Shown piece after piece: positions 36,060 to 45,378 of a DNA stretch of 64,000 nucleotides. The notes below the pieces were generated by a model. It was given only the letters and a program-made list of their open reading frames with translations, searched no databases and was not told where the DNA came from. Both the position numbers and the translations under genes were made by a program. How positions within the stretch are numbered: the stretch's first letter is position 1; each line of letters opens with the position of its first letter. This DNA comes from Daejeonella sp. H1SJ63 (GTDB lineage: Bacteria; Bacteroidota; Bacteroidia; Sphingobacteriales; Sphingobacteriaceae): the NCBI RefSeq assembly GCF_029360775.1, contig NZ_JARKMZ010000010.1, positions 1 through 64,000 on the forward strand, written 5' to 3'.

Positions 36060-36341
36060 ATACTATTTTATTCAGAGTATTGAGTAGTGAGTTTTAGTGT
36101 TGAGAAGATGAAAATTATTACGGATTACGAATTTTTAATTGCGAATCATTAATAAAGAGTGAAAATTTAACTATTGTAGAATCCCTTATTATGTTTCCGA
36201 AAGAATGTCTGTAACGAACTTTTCTAAAGCAAGCCCTCTCCCTTGTTCAGCAAACTCAAAAAATCATCCGTAATTCGTAATTGACAACCCATACTTCACA
36301 ATAATTTCCCTTCTTAATTAAATCTTCCTTTATTTTGGGGC
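36060..36341. other. Intergenic region with word repeats upstream of the RmlD-like gene
   Basis: No gene is seen. It contains GAGTATTGAGTAGTGAG-like words (36075-36105), then TTACGGATTACGAATT (36119-36134) with the partly complementary CATCCGTAATTCGTAATT (36266-36283). The promoter of the downstream reductase is presumably near its end, but no strong box is visible. Confidence 0.45.
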
Positions 36342-37253
36342 ATGAAAAGAATATTGGTAACCGGTAGTAACGGACTTCTGGGGCAAAAACTAACGGATTT
36401 GAGTCTTGCAGATCCGGAGATTGAACTGATTGCTACTTCAACAGGTCCTGACCGGCACCCGGCCAGGGCTGGATATATTTATGAAGAACTGGATGTTTTA
36501 GACAAGGTGCGGATTGAGGAACTGGTCGCAAAATATCGTCCCGATGCAATTATTCATACTGCGGCAATGACCAATGTAGATGCCTGCGAAAACGATCATG
36601 AGAAATGTTATGCACTCAATGTTGAGTCAGTAAAATACTTTGTTGAGGTTTGCGAGAAGAATGATATTCAGTTAGTTCATTTATCTACTGATTTTATTTT
36701 TGACGGGGAGGATGGTCCTTATACTGAAGAAGCAGAGCCCAACCCTTTGAGTTATTACGGTCAGACCAAACTGGAAGCAGAGCAGTTGATTAAAGAATCA
36801 AATTGCAGATGGGCTATTCTCAGAACCATTATTGTTTATGGCATAGTGAGCGACATGAGCCGGAGCAATATTGTGCTTTGGGCAAAGGCTGCATTAGAAA
36901 AAGGTGAACCGATTAATGTGGTTAACGACCAGTGGCGCATGCCGACATTGGCAGAGGATCTGGCAGAATGCTGCTTGCTTGCTGTGAAGAATAATGCCCG
37001 GGGAGTTTTCAATGCTTCGGGTAAAGACCTGATGAGTATCATTGAAATTGTTCAGCGGGTTGCAGATTACTGGAATCTGGATAAGTCGCTTATTCGTCCT
37101 ATCTCGGCAGACACTCTCAATCAGGCTGCAAAGAGACCTAAAAAAACCGGTTTTATTCTGGATAAAACAATCCGTGTTCTGGGATATCAGCCGCACAGTT
37201 TTGAAGAAGGTATAGCTATTATGGAAAAGCAATTGCTGGAGCGTAATGCCTGA
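36342..37253 (+). CDS. RmlD-like NAD-dependent sugar-nucleotide reductase
   Basis: 303-aa extended short-chain dehydrogenase. Cofactor motif TGSNGLLGQKL (7-17), then IIHTAAMTNVDACE, LSTDFIFDGEDGPYTE and the catalytic Y-Y-G-Q-T-K-L-E-A-E. This pattern fits dTDP-4-dehydrorhamnose reductase and close relatives (including MAT2B-like proteins). No rmlA/B/C neighbours are present, so rhamnose synthesis is not proven. It appears to be monocistronic. Confidence 0.75.
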   Translation: MKRILVTGSNGLLGQKLTDLSLADPEIELIATSTGPDRHPARAGYIYEELDVLDKVRIEELVAKYRPDAIIHTAAMTNVDACENDHEKCYALNVESVKYFVEVCEKNDIQLVHLSTDFIFDGEDGPYTEEAEPNPLSYYGQTKLEAEQLIKESNCRWAILRTIIVYGIVSDMSRSNIVLWAKAALEKGEPINVVNDQWRMPTLAEDLAECCLLAVKNNARGVFNASGKDLMSIIEIVQRVADYWNLDKSLIRPISADTLNQAAKRPKKTGFILDKTIRVLGYQPHSFEEGIAIMEKQLLERNA

Positions 37254-37318
37254 AAGTCCATATTTGTAGCTTAATTGTCATGATTTAAAACCGCATTAAG
37301 GTGGCTGACCTAAAAAGA

Positions 37319-37326
37319 TATCTTTG
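37319..37326 (+). promoter_or_regulatory. Putative -7 box of the peroxiredoxin gene
   Basis: TATCTTTG is an exact TAnnTTTG match 15 bp before the ATG at 37342. The -33 region lacks a clear TTTG, so this is a half-supported promoter with a very short leader. Confidence 0.45.
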
Positions 37327-37341
37327 CCGAAAAATAGATTT

Positions 37342-37803
37342 ATGGCATTATTAACAGGACAAGAAGCACCGGAGTTTACTTTATTCAGTTCAGATCTTAA
37401 GGAAATTTCATTAAGCGATTTTAAAGGCAGGAAAGTAGTTATTCATTTCTTCCCAATGGCATTTACCGGAGTGTGTACTACTCAGTTATGTACCATGCGT
37501 GATACTTTTGGTTTTTATGAAGATATCAATGCGCAGGTGCTGGCTATTTCAGTAGATTCTCCGTTTACACTGGCAAAATATAAAGAGGAAAACAATTATC
37601 AGTTCCCGCTCCTGTCGGATTTTAATAAAGAGGTATCAGAAGCTTACGGAGCATATTATGATGAGTTTGTATTCAATTTAAAGGGAGTTGCAAAAAGATC
37701 AGCTTTTGTTTTGGATGAGAATCATGATATTATTTATGCTGAGGTACTTGAGTCTGCAGGAGATCTGCCTGATTTCGATGCAATCCGCAAAGTTTTGAGT
37801 TAA
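37342..37803 (+). CDS. Thioredoxin-dependent peroxiredoxin (AhpE/Bcp-like)
   Basis: 153-aa peroxiredoxin that reduces peroxides through a Cys thiol. The start is the ATG at 37342 (MALLTGQEAPEF); an in-frame TTG at 37324 overlaps the promoter box. The active-site segment reads FPMAFTGVC45TTQLC50TMRD, giving a peroxidatic Cys45 and a possible resolving Cys50 five residues later. LAISVDSPFTLAKYK and the C-terminal SAFVLDENHDI complete the fold. No redox partner gene is adjacent. Confidence 0.88.
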   Translation: MALLTGQEAPEFTLFSSDLKEISLSDFKGRKVVIHFFPMAFTGVCTTQLCTMRDTFGFYEDINAQVLAISVDSPFTLAKYKEENNYQFPLLSDFNKEVSEAYGAYYDEFVFNLKGVAKRSAFVLDENHDIIYAEVLESAGDLPDFDAIRKVLS

Positions 37804-37871
37804 TTTTAGCTCTGATTTTTAAGGGATTGTGAGAATTTTCAAAAAAACTATGTTAGTTTGAAAAGAAAGCA

Positions 37872-37879
37872 TATTTTTG
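37872..37879 (+). promoter_or_regulatory. Putative -7 box of tRNA-Arg
   Basis: TATTTTTG, an exact consensus match, 16 bp before the mature tRNA. The sequence around it (TATTTTTGCAGtCCG) closely resembles the atpD promoter (TATTTTTGCAGaCCG). Confidence 0.55.
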
Positions 37880-37895
37880 CAGTCCGTTAAAAAAG

Positions 37896-37969
37896 GCATC
37901 TGTAGCTTAATTGGATAGAGCACCTGACTACGGATCAGGAGGTTAGGGGTTCGACTCCCTTCAGATGCA
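37896..37969 (+). tRNA. tRNA-Arg(ACG)
   Basis: 74-nt cloverleaf: acceptor GCATCTG/CAGATGC, D-arm GCTTAATTGGATAGAGC, anticodon stem CCTGA/TCAGG with loop CTACGGA (anticodon ACG, read as ICG for CGN arginine codons), T-arm AGGGG-TTCGACT-CCCTT and discriminator A. CCA is not encoded. A hairpin terminator follows after 6 bp, so the gene is a single-tRNA unit. Confidence 0.96.
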
Positions 37970-37975
37970 CTCAAT

Positions 37976-38010
37976 AAAAGCCTTTTCGTAATTCAAGCGA
38001 AAAGGCTTTT
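37976..38010 (+). terminator. Terminator after tRNA-Arg
   Basis: Perfect 13-bp stem AAAAGCCTTTTCG / CGAAAAGGCTTTT with a 9-nt loop; the U-run is formed by the end of the stem and the following T-rich sequence. Confidence 0.88.
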
Positions 38011-38076
38011 ACATTTTATTACATATTTCTGCTCCAAATAAACTAATTTAGCCGCAGAAAATAATTTAATATTCGA

Positions 38077-38649
38077 ATGCTGAACTTAGTATTGTTTGGC
38101 CCTCCGGGAGCTGGTAAAGGAACACAATCCGAAAAATTAATTGAAAAGTATCAATTAGTTCATTTGTCAACAGGTGATATTTTAAGATCCGAAATTTCCA
38201 ATGGTACTGCCTTAGGTCTGGAAGCGAAAAAGCTGATGGATCAGGGCGTTCTTGTTCCTGATGAAGTGGTGATCGGTATGATCAGTAATAAGCTGGATGC
38301 CAATAAGGATGCCAGGGGTTTTATTTTTGACGGATTTCCCCGTACAGTTGCTCAGGCTGAAGCTCTTGACAGCTTGCTGACTTCAAAATCTTCTGCCATT
38401 TCAGGTATGATAGCATTGGTGGTTGAGCCTGTAGAGCTTGAAAAACGTTTATTGCTGAGAGGAAAAGATTCAGGTCGCCCTGATGATGCAAATCCTGAGA
38501 TCATTCGCAAGCGTATTTCTGAGTATAATTCAAAAACTGCTCCGGTAGCTAATTATTATAAAGACCAGAATAAATTAACAAGTATTAATGGTATCGGTTC
38601 AATTGATGAAATATTTTCATCGATATGTGCGGTAATGGATACCTATTAA
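38077..38649 (+). CDS. adk: Adenylate kinase (short type)
   Basis: 190-aa kinase that interconverts AMP + ATP and 2 ADP. P-loop GPPGAGKGT (8-16), AMP-binding LVHLSTGDILR, FIFDGFPRT, and the short LID (LLLRGKDSGRPDD) without the zinc-finger insertion. It precedes obgE on the same strand with a 75-bp gap. Confidence 0.95.
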   Translation: MLNLVLFGPPGAGKGTQSEKLIEKYQLVHLSTGDILRSEISNGTALGLEAKKLMDQGVLVPDEVVIGMISNKLDANKDARGFIFDGFPRTVAQAEALDSLLTSKSSAISGMIALVVEPVELEKRLLLRGKDSGRPDDANPEIIRKRISEYNSKTAPVANYYKDQNKLTSINGIGSIDEIFSSICAVMDTY

Positions 38650-38724
38650 TCCGGGTTAAATCAATTTTAATTCTGAGATCAATAAAAAACCTTTAGGGGA
38701 TTTTGTTCTCTGTAAATTATCGCC

Positions 38725-39729
38725 ATGTCTCAGAGCTCAAATTTTGTTGATTACGTAAAAATTTGCTGCCGTTCAGGTAACGGCGGAGCCGGGTCTTCGC
38801 ATCTTCACCGTGATATTTTAACATCCAAAGGTGGTCCGGATGGCGGGGATGGCGGACGTGGTGGTCATATTATATTGAAGGGGAGCAGCCAGCTCTGGAC
38901 TTTACTGCATCTTAAATACAGGAAACATATTATTGCTGAAAGCGGACTTCCCGGTTCCAGCGGACAAAAATCAGGCAGGACCGGTAAGGATGAGATACTG
39001 GAGGTTCCGCTTGGAACTATTGCGCGAAATGCTGAAACCGGTGAGGTTTTATTTGAGATTACCCATGATGGTGAAACCAAAATATTAACTGCAGGCGGCC
39101 GCGGGGGATTGGGTAACTGGCATTTCAAAACTTCAACCAAGCAAACTCCCAGATTTGCTCAGCCCGGTGAATCCGGTAAAGAAGAGTGGATGGTGCTGGA
39201 GCTAAAAATTCTGGCAGATGTGGGTCTGGTAGGTTTTCCGAATGCCGGTAAATCTACTTTACTCTCGGTTGTTTCTGCTGCCAAACCCGAAATTGCTGAT
39301 TATGCCTTTACTACTTTAGTTCCTAATCTGGGCATAGTATCGTATCGTGATAACCGTTCTTTTGTAATGGCAGATATTCCGGGAATTATAGAAGGTGCCT
39401 CTAAAGGGAAAGGCCTTGGTATTCGTTTCCTGAGGCATATTGAGCGTAACTCAGTTCTCTTGTTTCTTGTTCCGGCAGATACTAACCGAAGTATTAAGGA
39501 AGAGTATGAAATTCTTCTGAACGAGCTGGAACAGTATAATCCTGAACTGATGCATAAGCCACGTATCCTTGCAGTAAGTAAATCTGATATGCTGGATGAT
39601 GAGCTAATGGCCGAAATGAAGAAGGAATTACCCTCAGTACCCTGCGTGTTTATTTCCTCCGTTGCGCAAAAGGGAATACTTGAGCTGAAGGATATGCTTT
39701 GGAAGGCGATTAACGAGCAAACTGCTTAG
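38725..39729 (+). CDS. obgE: Obg-family GTPase
   Basis: 334-aa ribosome-associated GTPase. The glycine-rich Obg domain spans residues about 5-160 ([34 protein letters not shown]). The G domain follows: G1 GFPNAGKST (170-178), the switch region [14 protein letters not shown]3 DIPG (217-220), and G4 SKSD. It lacks the C-terminal OCT domain, as is common. Role: 50S maturation and stress/stringent signalling. Confidence 0.95.
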   Translation: MSQSSNFVDYVKICCRSGNGGAGSSHLHRDILTSKGGPDGGDGGRGGHIILKGSSQLWTLLHLKYRKHIIAESGLPGSSGQKSGRTGKDEILEVPLGTIARNAETGEVLFEITHDGETKILTAGGRGGLGNWHFKTSTKQTPRFAQPGESGKEEWMVLELKILADVGLVGFPNAGKSTLLSVVSAAKPEIADYAFTTLVPNLGIVSYRDNRSFVMADIPGIIEGASKGKGLGIRFLRHIERNSVLLFLVPADTNRSIKEEYEILLNELEQYNPELMHKPRILAVSKSDMLDDELMAEMKKELPSVPCVFISSVAQKGILELKDMLWKAINEQTA

Positions 39730-39815
39730 TCTTTTCAGATAATATTCATTCAGCATAATATTAAATACTTTCATCTTTAGTTTAATCTCTTTCGATACCA
39801 TTGAGTGTTGATCAG

Positions 39816-40020
39816 GTGTTAATAGTACTGTCTGATGTGCTTAAACCTGATTGAAGCGGATACCGGCCTGTGCTTAAGGCTGGTGCAGTATGCGCGGAAA
39901 GCGGGACTTCCGTTAAAAAGGAGCAGAACAGCAGGTTTTCAAACGATGGAAACTTTAAACAAACCATCGCTGGGAAACATTTTAAGCCCTAACATTCAAT
40001 GTTGTACTAATACAGAACAC
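39816..40020 (+). ncRNA. Candidate structured RNA between obgE and gap
   Basis: This 400-bp gap (39730-40129) has a GC-richer core than other gaps and long-range pairing: GTGTT/AACAC (39816, 40016), TAGTAC/GTACTA (39823, 40004), ATGT/ACAT (39835, 39992), CTTAAA/TTTAAG (39840, 39981). Together these form a bulged rod. Inside are CCGGCC/GGCTGG (about 39863-39883), CGGAA/TTCCG (about 39895-39912) and CGATGG/CCATCG (about 39944-39969). The plan recalls 6S-type rods, but I recognise no conserved family motif. A 63-codon frame across it looks accidental. Direction is assumed. Confidence 0.4.
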
Positions 40021-40103
40021 ATATAATTTATGACTATAAGGATGAATTTTCCTTATTTCTTTGAGCTTTTCAAAATTTTACAAGCGCTTTTCATTCATTT
40101 GAA

Positions 40104-40111
40104 TAACTTTG
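40104..40111 (+). promoter_or_regulatory. Putative -7 box of gap
   Basis: TAACTTTG, an exact TAnnTTTG match, 18 bp before the gap ATG. A weak -33 (TTTTAC) lies about 23 nt upstream. Confidence 0.45.
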
Positions 40112-40129
40112 GATTAATATCATCAAAAT

Positions 40130-41128
40130 ATGAAAGTAGCTATTAACGGTTTTGGTCGTATCGGAAGGATTACATTGAGAGCATTGCTTGAAAAGGAGGG
40201 TGTGGAGGTGCTGGCGATTAATGATCTTTCAGATACCCAAACTCTTGCTCATCTGTTCAAATATGATTCTGTACACAGAGGTTTTAAAGGAACTGTAAGT
40301 GCAGAAGGCGGACATTTGCTTGTTAATGGTAATCCTGTTCATGTTTTTGCTGAAAAGGATCCCTCAATGCTTCCCTGGGGAGAGCTGGGGATAGATATCG
40401 TGATCGAATCGACCGGTAAGTTTACAAATACTGAAGGGGCAGAGCTTCATCTGAAGGCAGGAGCGAAGCAGGTCATTATTTCTGCACCTCCATCTGACAG
40501 GGAAATCCCGACCGTGGTTCTTGGAATTAATGAGGGTGAGGTTGATATGCATTCACCCATTCTTTCAAATGCGTCGTGTACGACCAATAATGTGGCGGCG
40601 ATGGTTAAGGTTCTGGAAGATAACTGGGGAATTGTGGATGGTTACATTACTACGGTACATTCCATGACAGGAGATCAGAACCTGCATGATGCCCCTCATA
40701 AAGATCTGAGAAGGGCGAGGGCGGCATCGGCATCCATCATTCCAACTACTACCGGTGCGGCAAAGGCTATTACCAATATATTTCCTCACCTGGAGGGTAA
40801 ACTGGGTGGCGCAGGCATAAGGGTGCCGGTTCTGAACGGATCGCTGACCGATTTTACATGTAACCTGAAGAAAAAGGCAAGTACAGAAGAAATTAATAAG
40901 GCATTTAAGGAGGCTTCAGAAGGTTATTTAAAGGGTATTCTGGAGTATACTTCTGATCCTATCGTTTCTGTAGATATTCTTGATAATCCGCATTCCTGTA
41001 TTTTTGATGCAGAGCTTACTTCAATTGTTGGCGAGCTGGTGAAAGTAGTGGGATGGTATGATAATGAATCAGGCTATTCTAACAGGCTTGCAGATCTGGT
41101 GGTTAAAATTGCAGCACTCAGGAAATGA
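40130..41128 (+). CDS. gap: Glyceraldehyde-3-phosphate dehydrogenase
   Basis: 332-aa NAD-dependent glycolytic dehydrogenase. GFGRIGR (7-13), the NAD-selecting AINDL, catalytic Cys150 (SNASCTTNN) and His177 (TVHSMT), and WYDNESGYSNR near the end are all present. Its TGA stop overlaps the GNAT ATG (ATGA), and pgk follows, giving a gap-GNAT-pgk transcription unit for lower glycolysis. Confidence 0.96.
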   Translation: MKVAINGFGRIGRITLRALLEKEGVEVLAINDLSDTQTLAHLFKYDSVHRGFKGTVSAEGGHLLVNGNPVHVFAEKDPSMLPWGELGIDIVIESTGKFTNTEGAELHLKAGAKQVIISAPPSDREIPTVVLGINEGEVDMHSPILSNASCTTNNVAAMVKVLEDNWGIVDGYITTVHSMTGDQNLHDAPHKDLRRARAASASIIPTTTGAAKAITNIFPHLEGKLGGAGIRVPVLNGSLTDFTCNLKKKASTEEINKAFKEASEGYLKGILEYTSDPIVSVDILDNPHSCIFDAELTSIVGELVKVVGWYDNESGYSNRLADLVVKIAALRK

Positions 41129-41556
41129 TCCGCTTTATCAGTACTGAAGATACTCTGGCACTGCGAAGTCTGGTTTTACGAGAAGGAGCAGATTCTGAAT
41201 TGTGCCGTTTTGATGGTGATGATGATGAGTTTTCATTTCATCTGGGCTATTACCGGGATGAAGAACTGATTTGTATTGCAAGTTTTCATAAACAGGGACG
41301 CGAAGGTTTTGAAGGTACGGGGTATCAGCTGAGAGGAATGGCAACAATGCCTGAATTTCAGGGGAAAGGCACAGGTAATCAATTGCTCAATTTTGCAATT
41401 ATTTACCTTCGCGGAATAAAAGCAAACTATCTTTGGTGCAATGCCCGCAGGGTAGCATTCCGTTTTTATCTCTCGCTTGGATTTGAATTTATTTCAGATG
41501 AGTTTGAGATGGCAGGAATTGGCCCTCACCGGGCGATGTACTTAAAGATCCAATAA
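41125..41556 (+). CDS. GNAT-family N-acetyltransferase
   Basis: 143-aa acetyltransferase fold. Acetyl-CoA-binding segment GMATMPEFQGKGTGNQLL with the Q-x-x-G-x-G pattern, and a C-terminal block AFRFYLSLGFEFISDEF typical of the family. The substrate is unknown. The 4-bp ATGA overlap with gap and 19-bp gap to pgk mean it is co-transcribed with glycolytic genes; a small-molecule or protein acetylation role tied to carbon flux is conceivable but unproven. Confidence 0.8.
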   Translation: MIRFISTEDTLALRSLVLREGADSELCRFDGDDDEFSFHLGYYRDEELICIASFHKQGREGFEGTGYQLRGMATMPEFQGKGTGNQLLNFAIIYLRGIKANYLWCNARRVAFRFYLSLGFEFISDEFEMAGIGPHRAMYLKIQ

Positions 41557-41575
41557 TTGAATATAGAACGACGAT

Positions 41576-42766
41576 ATGAATACAATAGATAATTTAAATT
41601 TTTCAGGAAAAAGAGCACTCATCCGTGTAGATTTTAATGTTCCGCTGGATGCAGAATTCAATATTACAGACGATAATCGTATGGTTGGAGCTGTTCCAAC
41701 TATTCAAAAGATTTTGAATGACGGGGGATCAGTTATTTTGATGTCGCACCTGGGAAGACCAAAAGATGGTCCGACCGATAACTATTCACTGAAACATCTG
41801 GTTAAGCATCTTTCTGCATTGCTGGGTAAAGATGTTCAGTTTGCTTCCGATTGTATTGGTGAGGATGCACTGGCTAAGTCAAAGGCTCTGAAAGGCGGAG
41901 AAGTATTATTGCTTGAAAACCTTCGTTTTTACAAGGAAGAAGAAAAGGGTGATGAGACTTTTGCTTCAAAGCTTGCTGCATTAGGGGATGTTTATGTGAA
42001 CGATGCTTTCGGAACAGCACATCGCGCTCATGCTTCTACAGCCATTATAGCTAAATTCTTCCCGGGGGCTAAATATTTCGGGTATCTGATGGCCGGAGAG
42101 CTTGCCAATGCCGAGAAGATCCTGAATCATGCCGACAGACCTTTCACTGCTATTATGGGTGGAGCAAAGGTTTCTGATAAGATCCTTCTGATTGAGAAAT
42201 TACTTGAAAAGGTTGATAATCTGATTATTGGTGGCGGTATGGCTTATACTTTTGCCAGAGCACAAGGCGGACAGATCGGAACATCTCTTTGTGAAAATGA
42301 TAAACTTGATCTTGCACTTGCGCTGATTGAAAAAGCAAAGGCAAAGAACGTGAATCTGCTTTTGCCGGTCGATACCACCATTGCAGATGCTTTTTCTCCT
42401 GATGCTAAAACTGCTTATGCAAAGTTTGGAGATATTCAAAGCGATTGGATGGGACTGGATATCGGTCCGGAAACGGCAAAGCTATTTGCTGCAGTGATCA
42501 AAAATTCGAAAACTGTTCTGTGGAATGGTCCGATGGGGGTTTTTGAAATGGAAAAATTTGAAGTGGGAACCAGGGCTATTGCAGAAGCCGTTGTTGAAGC
42601 AACGCAGAGCGGTGCATTTTCGTTGATTGGAGGTGGCGATTCTGCTGCTGCTGTATCTAAATTCGGGTTGGAAGATCAGGTAAGCTATGTTTCTACAGGT
42701 GGTGGAGCATTGCTTGAATATATGGAGGGTAAGGAATTGCCGGGGGTGAAGGCGATAAATTCATAG
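41576..42766 (+). CDS. pgk: Phosphoglycerate kinase
   Basis: 396-aa PGK, which makes ATP from 1,3-bisphosphoglycerate. RVDFNVPLD (17-25), [33 protein letters not shown], and the C-terminal nucleotide segment [13 protein letters not shown] with [13 protein letters not shown] are canonical. It ends the gap unit before a bidirectional hairpin. Confidence 0.97.
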   Translation: MNTIDNLNFSGKRALIRVDFNVPLDAEFNITDDNRMVGAVPTIQKILNDGGSVILMSHLGRPKDGPTDNYSLKHLVKHLSALLGKDVQFASDCIGEDALAKSKALKGGEVLLLENLRFYKEEEKGDETFASKLAALGDVYVNDAFGTAHRAHASTAIIAKFFPGAKYFGYLMAGELANAEKILNHADRPFTAIMGGAKVSDKILLIEKLLEKVDNLIIGGGMAYTFARAQGGQIGTSLCENDKLDLALALIEKAKAKNVNLLLPVDTTIADAFSPDAKTAYAKFGDIQSDWMGLDIGPETAKLFAAVIKNSKTVLWNGPMGVFEMEKFEVGTRAIAEAVVEATQSGAFSLIGGGDSAAAVSKFGLEDQVSYVSTGGGALLEYMEGKELPGVKAINS

Positions 42767-42839
42767 AAGGTTTAACAGGTAATTATAATCCTGATTTACT
42801 TTTTAGTATATCGAGTCTGAAGACTCTTGCTCATTTAAT

Positions 42840-42874
42840 TTTCCGGAGAGACGCTTTGCTTAACTCTCCGGAAA
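42840..42874. terminator. Bidirectional terminator after pgk
   Basis: Perfect 11-bp stem TTTCCGGAGAG / CTCTCCGGAAA with a 13-nt loop between the convergent ends of pgk and the NTF2-like gene. The flanks are T/A-rich rather than a pure U-run. Confidence 0.7.
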
Positions 42875-42901
42875 GTTTGCCTTTACTCCCTGTTGGCTAT
42901 C

Positions 42902-43372
42902 TTATTTGTTCTTCAATGCCGCACAACCATCGGGCTCAATCGTATAGGCAGTCGTAACTATTTTCCAGCCATCATTTGTTTTAAGCATAGTAAATAAATC
43001 TACTCCACAGTGAGAGAATTTGCCGCTAATGCCTAAAGTATAGGGTATCCAGGCCATGGCAATCCGGTTATGGATTTTTATTTCTGAAGAAAGTATTTTT
43101 TCCTGTATCACCCTTGCCGGATTGATGAAGGTTTTCAGCCTGTCGCGAAACTGCCCCATAGTATATTTTACATTATTGTCTTGCTCAGAAATTGCCCATA
43201 GTTGTCCCTCAGGCAATAAGATTGATTTAAAAAGCACCGTATCCTGAGTTTCGAGTGCATCAAAAAATTGCTGCACTTTCAACAGAATTTCTTTCTCTTC
43301 AGGCTTGTGCTTCTTTTGGGCAAATGAATTAATGCTGATTGTCAACAGGATAAAGAAGAATAGGTTTTTCAT
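42902..43372 (-). CDS. Secreted NTF2/SnoaL-like protein
   Basis: 156 aa with a signal peptide (MKNLFFFILLTISINSFAQ). The mature part is a single NTF2-like cone domain (VQQFFDALETQDTVLFKSILLPEG, then GVDLFTMLKTNDGWKIVTTAYT). Many such Bacteroidota proteins are annotated as lumazine-binding or SnoaL-like without known substrate. Two cysteines (in FSHCGVD and PDGCAAL) could form a disulfide outside the cytoplasm. Confidence 0.7.
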   Translation of the reverse strand: MKNLFFFILLTISINSFAQKKHKPEEKEILLKVQQFFDALETQDTVLFKSILLPEGQLWAISEQDNNVKYTMGQFRDRLKTFINPARVIQEKILSSEIKIHNRIAMAWIPYTLGISGKFSHCGVDLFTMLKTNDGWKIVTTAYTIEPDGCAALKNK

Positions 43373-43410
43373 GATCGGTCTTTAAATTTTAAGATTGGCC
43401 AAATTGTCCA

Positions 43411-43584
43411 TTATTTTGTCCACCTGTGTAATTGATAGGCAATGTTCATCAGTAAATGCTGAATTATGAACAGCATTAATGCCAGAAGATAAGCCAGTCG
43501 AATTTTTGATTGTTTATCCTCCGGTAATAATAGAATGAGTACAATTTCAATGATAAAATCCTGTTTAATAAAACCTTGAGCCAA
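43411..43584 (-). CDS. Possible small two-helix membrane protein
   Basis: A 57-codon frame from a TTG at 43584 to TAA at 43411-43413, between the aminopeptidase and the NTF2-like gene. It encodes two hydrophobic stretches (FIIEIVLILLLP and LAYLLALMLFIIQHLLMNIA) joined by a charged loop (EDKQSKIR), a sensible membrane topology. There is no ATG at the start, no recognised family, and the frame opens right after an in-frame stop. It may be chance or a decayed 5' end. Confidence 0.3.
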   Translation of the reverse strand: MAQGFIKQDFIIEIVLILLLPEDKQSKIRLAYLLALMLFIIQHLLMNIAYQLHRWTK

Positions 43585-43604
43585 TAATTATAATATCCAG
43601 CCTG

Positions 43605-45203
43605 CTACTTCAATTTGGGAAGTGCCAGGTTATTCAATACACTCTTTTGTGCCAAAGTTGCTTCTACTTCTTCCAGCTTTCGCGGAGCGGCGATGGATAA
43701 ATTTTCATATCCATTTTTACGAATAAGCAGATCGTCTTCTATCCTGACGGCAATATCCCACCATTTAGGGTCGCATGGACTGCCTTTCGGGATGTAAATG
43801 CCGGGTTCTACCGTGATCAGCATGTTTTCTTTCAGTATCGGATCAACGAATTTGTCATGTACATCCAGGCCAAGGTGATGAGAAACCCCATGAATATAAT
43901 AGCGTGAAACATCTTTCTTATCTTTGATGATACCCAGTTCGAGCAGTCCCTGAGCAAGCACATCAGTAGTTTTTACATTCAGATCCCGGAATGCGGTACC
44001 TTCCTTAACAATTTTAAAAACCTCTTCCTGTGCTTTATAAACCAGCTGGTAGATTGCTTTTTGCTCTGCCGTAAATTTCCCGTTGGCCGGAACAGTACGT
44101 GTAATATCTGCAGAATAGCCATGATACTCTGAACCTACATCCATCAAAACCAGTTTATTGTCTACTTTGGTTGCATTATTTTCAATATAATGAAGTATGC
44201 AGCCATTGGATCCTGCACCTACAATTGGAGGATAACCTTCATCCATCGCACCATAGCGTTTATGAACATAATGAAATATCCCTGTAAGCTCTGACTCAGA
44301 CATGGCAGGCGTGACAGCTTTCATCACTTCTTTATGGGCGATGGACGATAGTTCAATAGATTTTCTAAGCAATACCAGTTCTTCCGGAGTTTTGATCTCA
44401 CGCAATGCACCCATGATATTATTATAGTCAAATGCCGGAGAGCCATTCTTCCGGATCTTTTCCTGTATCAGGCTGAGAGTTTCTGAGTTGGGATTGCTGA
44501 TCAGTTCATTCAGTATCGGGTCGTTTTTGAACTCAGCATCTCCGGTATTGGCCATGCCCGACTTTATCCGGTTAACTCTTCCCTGCAGATTGGAAGCTGA
44601 GGTGCTGTTAAGAAGAATGCTATAGTTTTGAATAATATTTTTGTTTTCCTGCCTGCTGATTTTTGCCTTTTCACTGAAGCTGTTAATCAGAGTTTGTAAA
44701 GTTCCTTTGCCTGCATCATCAGGGAAATAGTCGTAAATGATCTTGCTGAACTTAGTAAAGTCGATATCGAAAGATCTGAATTGATCGCTGGTATAGACCT
44801 GCTCAAAACCAAGTTCTTTTCTTACTCCTTCGGCACCAAGTCGTCTGCCGGTCCACTGTTCCATTAGTGCATCCCTCTTTCTTGCAAAAAACAATTCATT
44901 ATAGCTCAGGTCGCCATTCTGCTGTTTATTTTTGAAGATGATCAGTAAAGCATCAGGCTCTTTGTAACCACTCAGGTAATACAGATCAGGGTTGGGGTGG
45001 TAGCTGTATGTTACGTCATTGGAAAATACCCGTTCCGGAAAAGAGAAAATCACGGCAACTGAATTTTCAGGCATTTTCTGGCGAAATGCCTCTCTTCTGC
45101 CTGCGTGGAATTCTTTTGTCAGGAAGTCGGTTGGAAGATTATCCTGGGCGATTGCGCATATAGAAATTATTGAAAGACAGTAGCTTAGCAGTATTTTATA
45201 CAT
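43605..45203 (-). CDS. Secreted aminopeptidase P (M24 family)
   Basis: 532 aa. Signal peptide ends near AIA-Q (residue 20). The N-terminal creatinase-like domain (about 25-260) contains the NPDLYYLSGYKEPDALL block. The C-terminal pita-bread domain (about 270-500) carries the five metal ligands: Asp355 (LMDVGSEY), Asp366 (SADITRT), His442 (GVSHHLGLDVHD), Glu466 (TVEPGIY) and Glu489 (RIEDD). It removes X-Pro N-terminal residues, here probably from periplasmic peptides. It is preceded by a 175-bp gap and is the first gene of its own unit. Confidence 0.9.
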   Translation of the reverse strand: MYKILLSYCLSIISICAIAQDNLPTDFLTKEFHAGRREAFRQKMPENSVAVIFSFPERVFSNDVTYSYHPNPDLYYLSGYKEPDALLIIFKNKQQNGDLSYNELFFARKRDALMEQWTGRRLGAEGVRKELGFEQVYTSDQFRSFDIDFTKFSKIIYDYFPDDAGKGTLQTLINSFSEKAKISRQENKNIIQNYSILLNSTSASNLQGRVNRIKSGMANTGDAEFKNDPILNELISNPNSETLSLIQEKIRKNGSPAFDYNNIMGALREIKTPEELVLLRKSIELSSIAHKEVMKAVTPAMSESELTGIFHYVHKRYGAMDEGYPPIVGAGSNGCILHYIENNATKVDNKLVLMDVGSEYHGYSADITRTVPANGKFTAEQKAIYQLVYKAQEEVFKIVKEGTAFRDLNVKTTDVLAQGLLELGIIKDKKDVSRYYIHGVSHHLGLDVHDKFVDPILKENMLITVEPGIYIPKGSPCDPKWWDIAVRIEDDLLIRKNGYENLSIAAPRKLEEVEATLAQKSVLNNLALPKLK

Positions 45204-45378
45204 GAAAGAAATATTTTTAATGGTTAGGGATAGTCAGATTCTTTGCAGAAGAATTGGTTAATTATTTTCGAATTTAAATATTTTATTTTTTATAAAATCG
45301 GTTTTTTCGGTGAATCAGGACTAAAACTCTCTGTAAAATTGAGTTACACTCAGTAAAGTTAAGATTTTGCAGGATAGT

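Noticed and set aside
39801-39854. TTG-started peptide before an in-frame TGA as a decayed gene
   Set aside because: The two open segments around the TGA match no family I recognise, so a pseudogene cannot be supported.
39835-40026. 63-codon frame between obgE and gap
   Set aside because: No recognisable domain, odd Cys-rich composition, and the same interval shows nested complementarity better explained by RNA structure.
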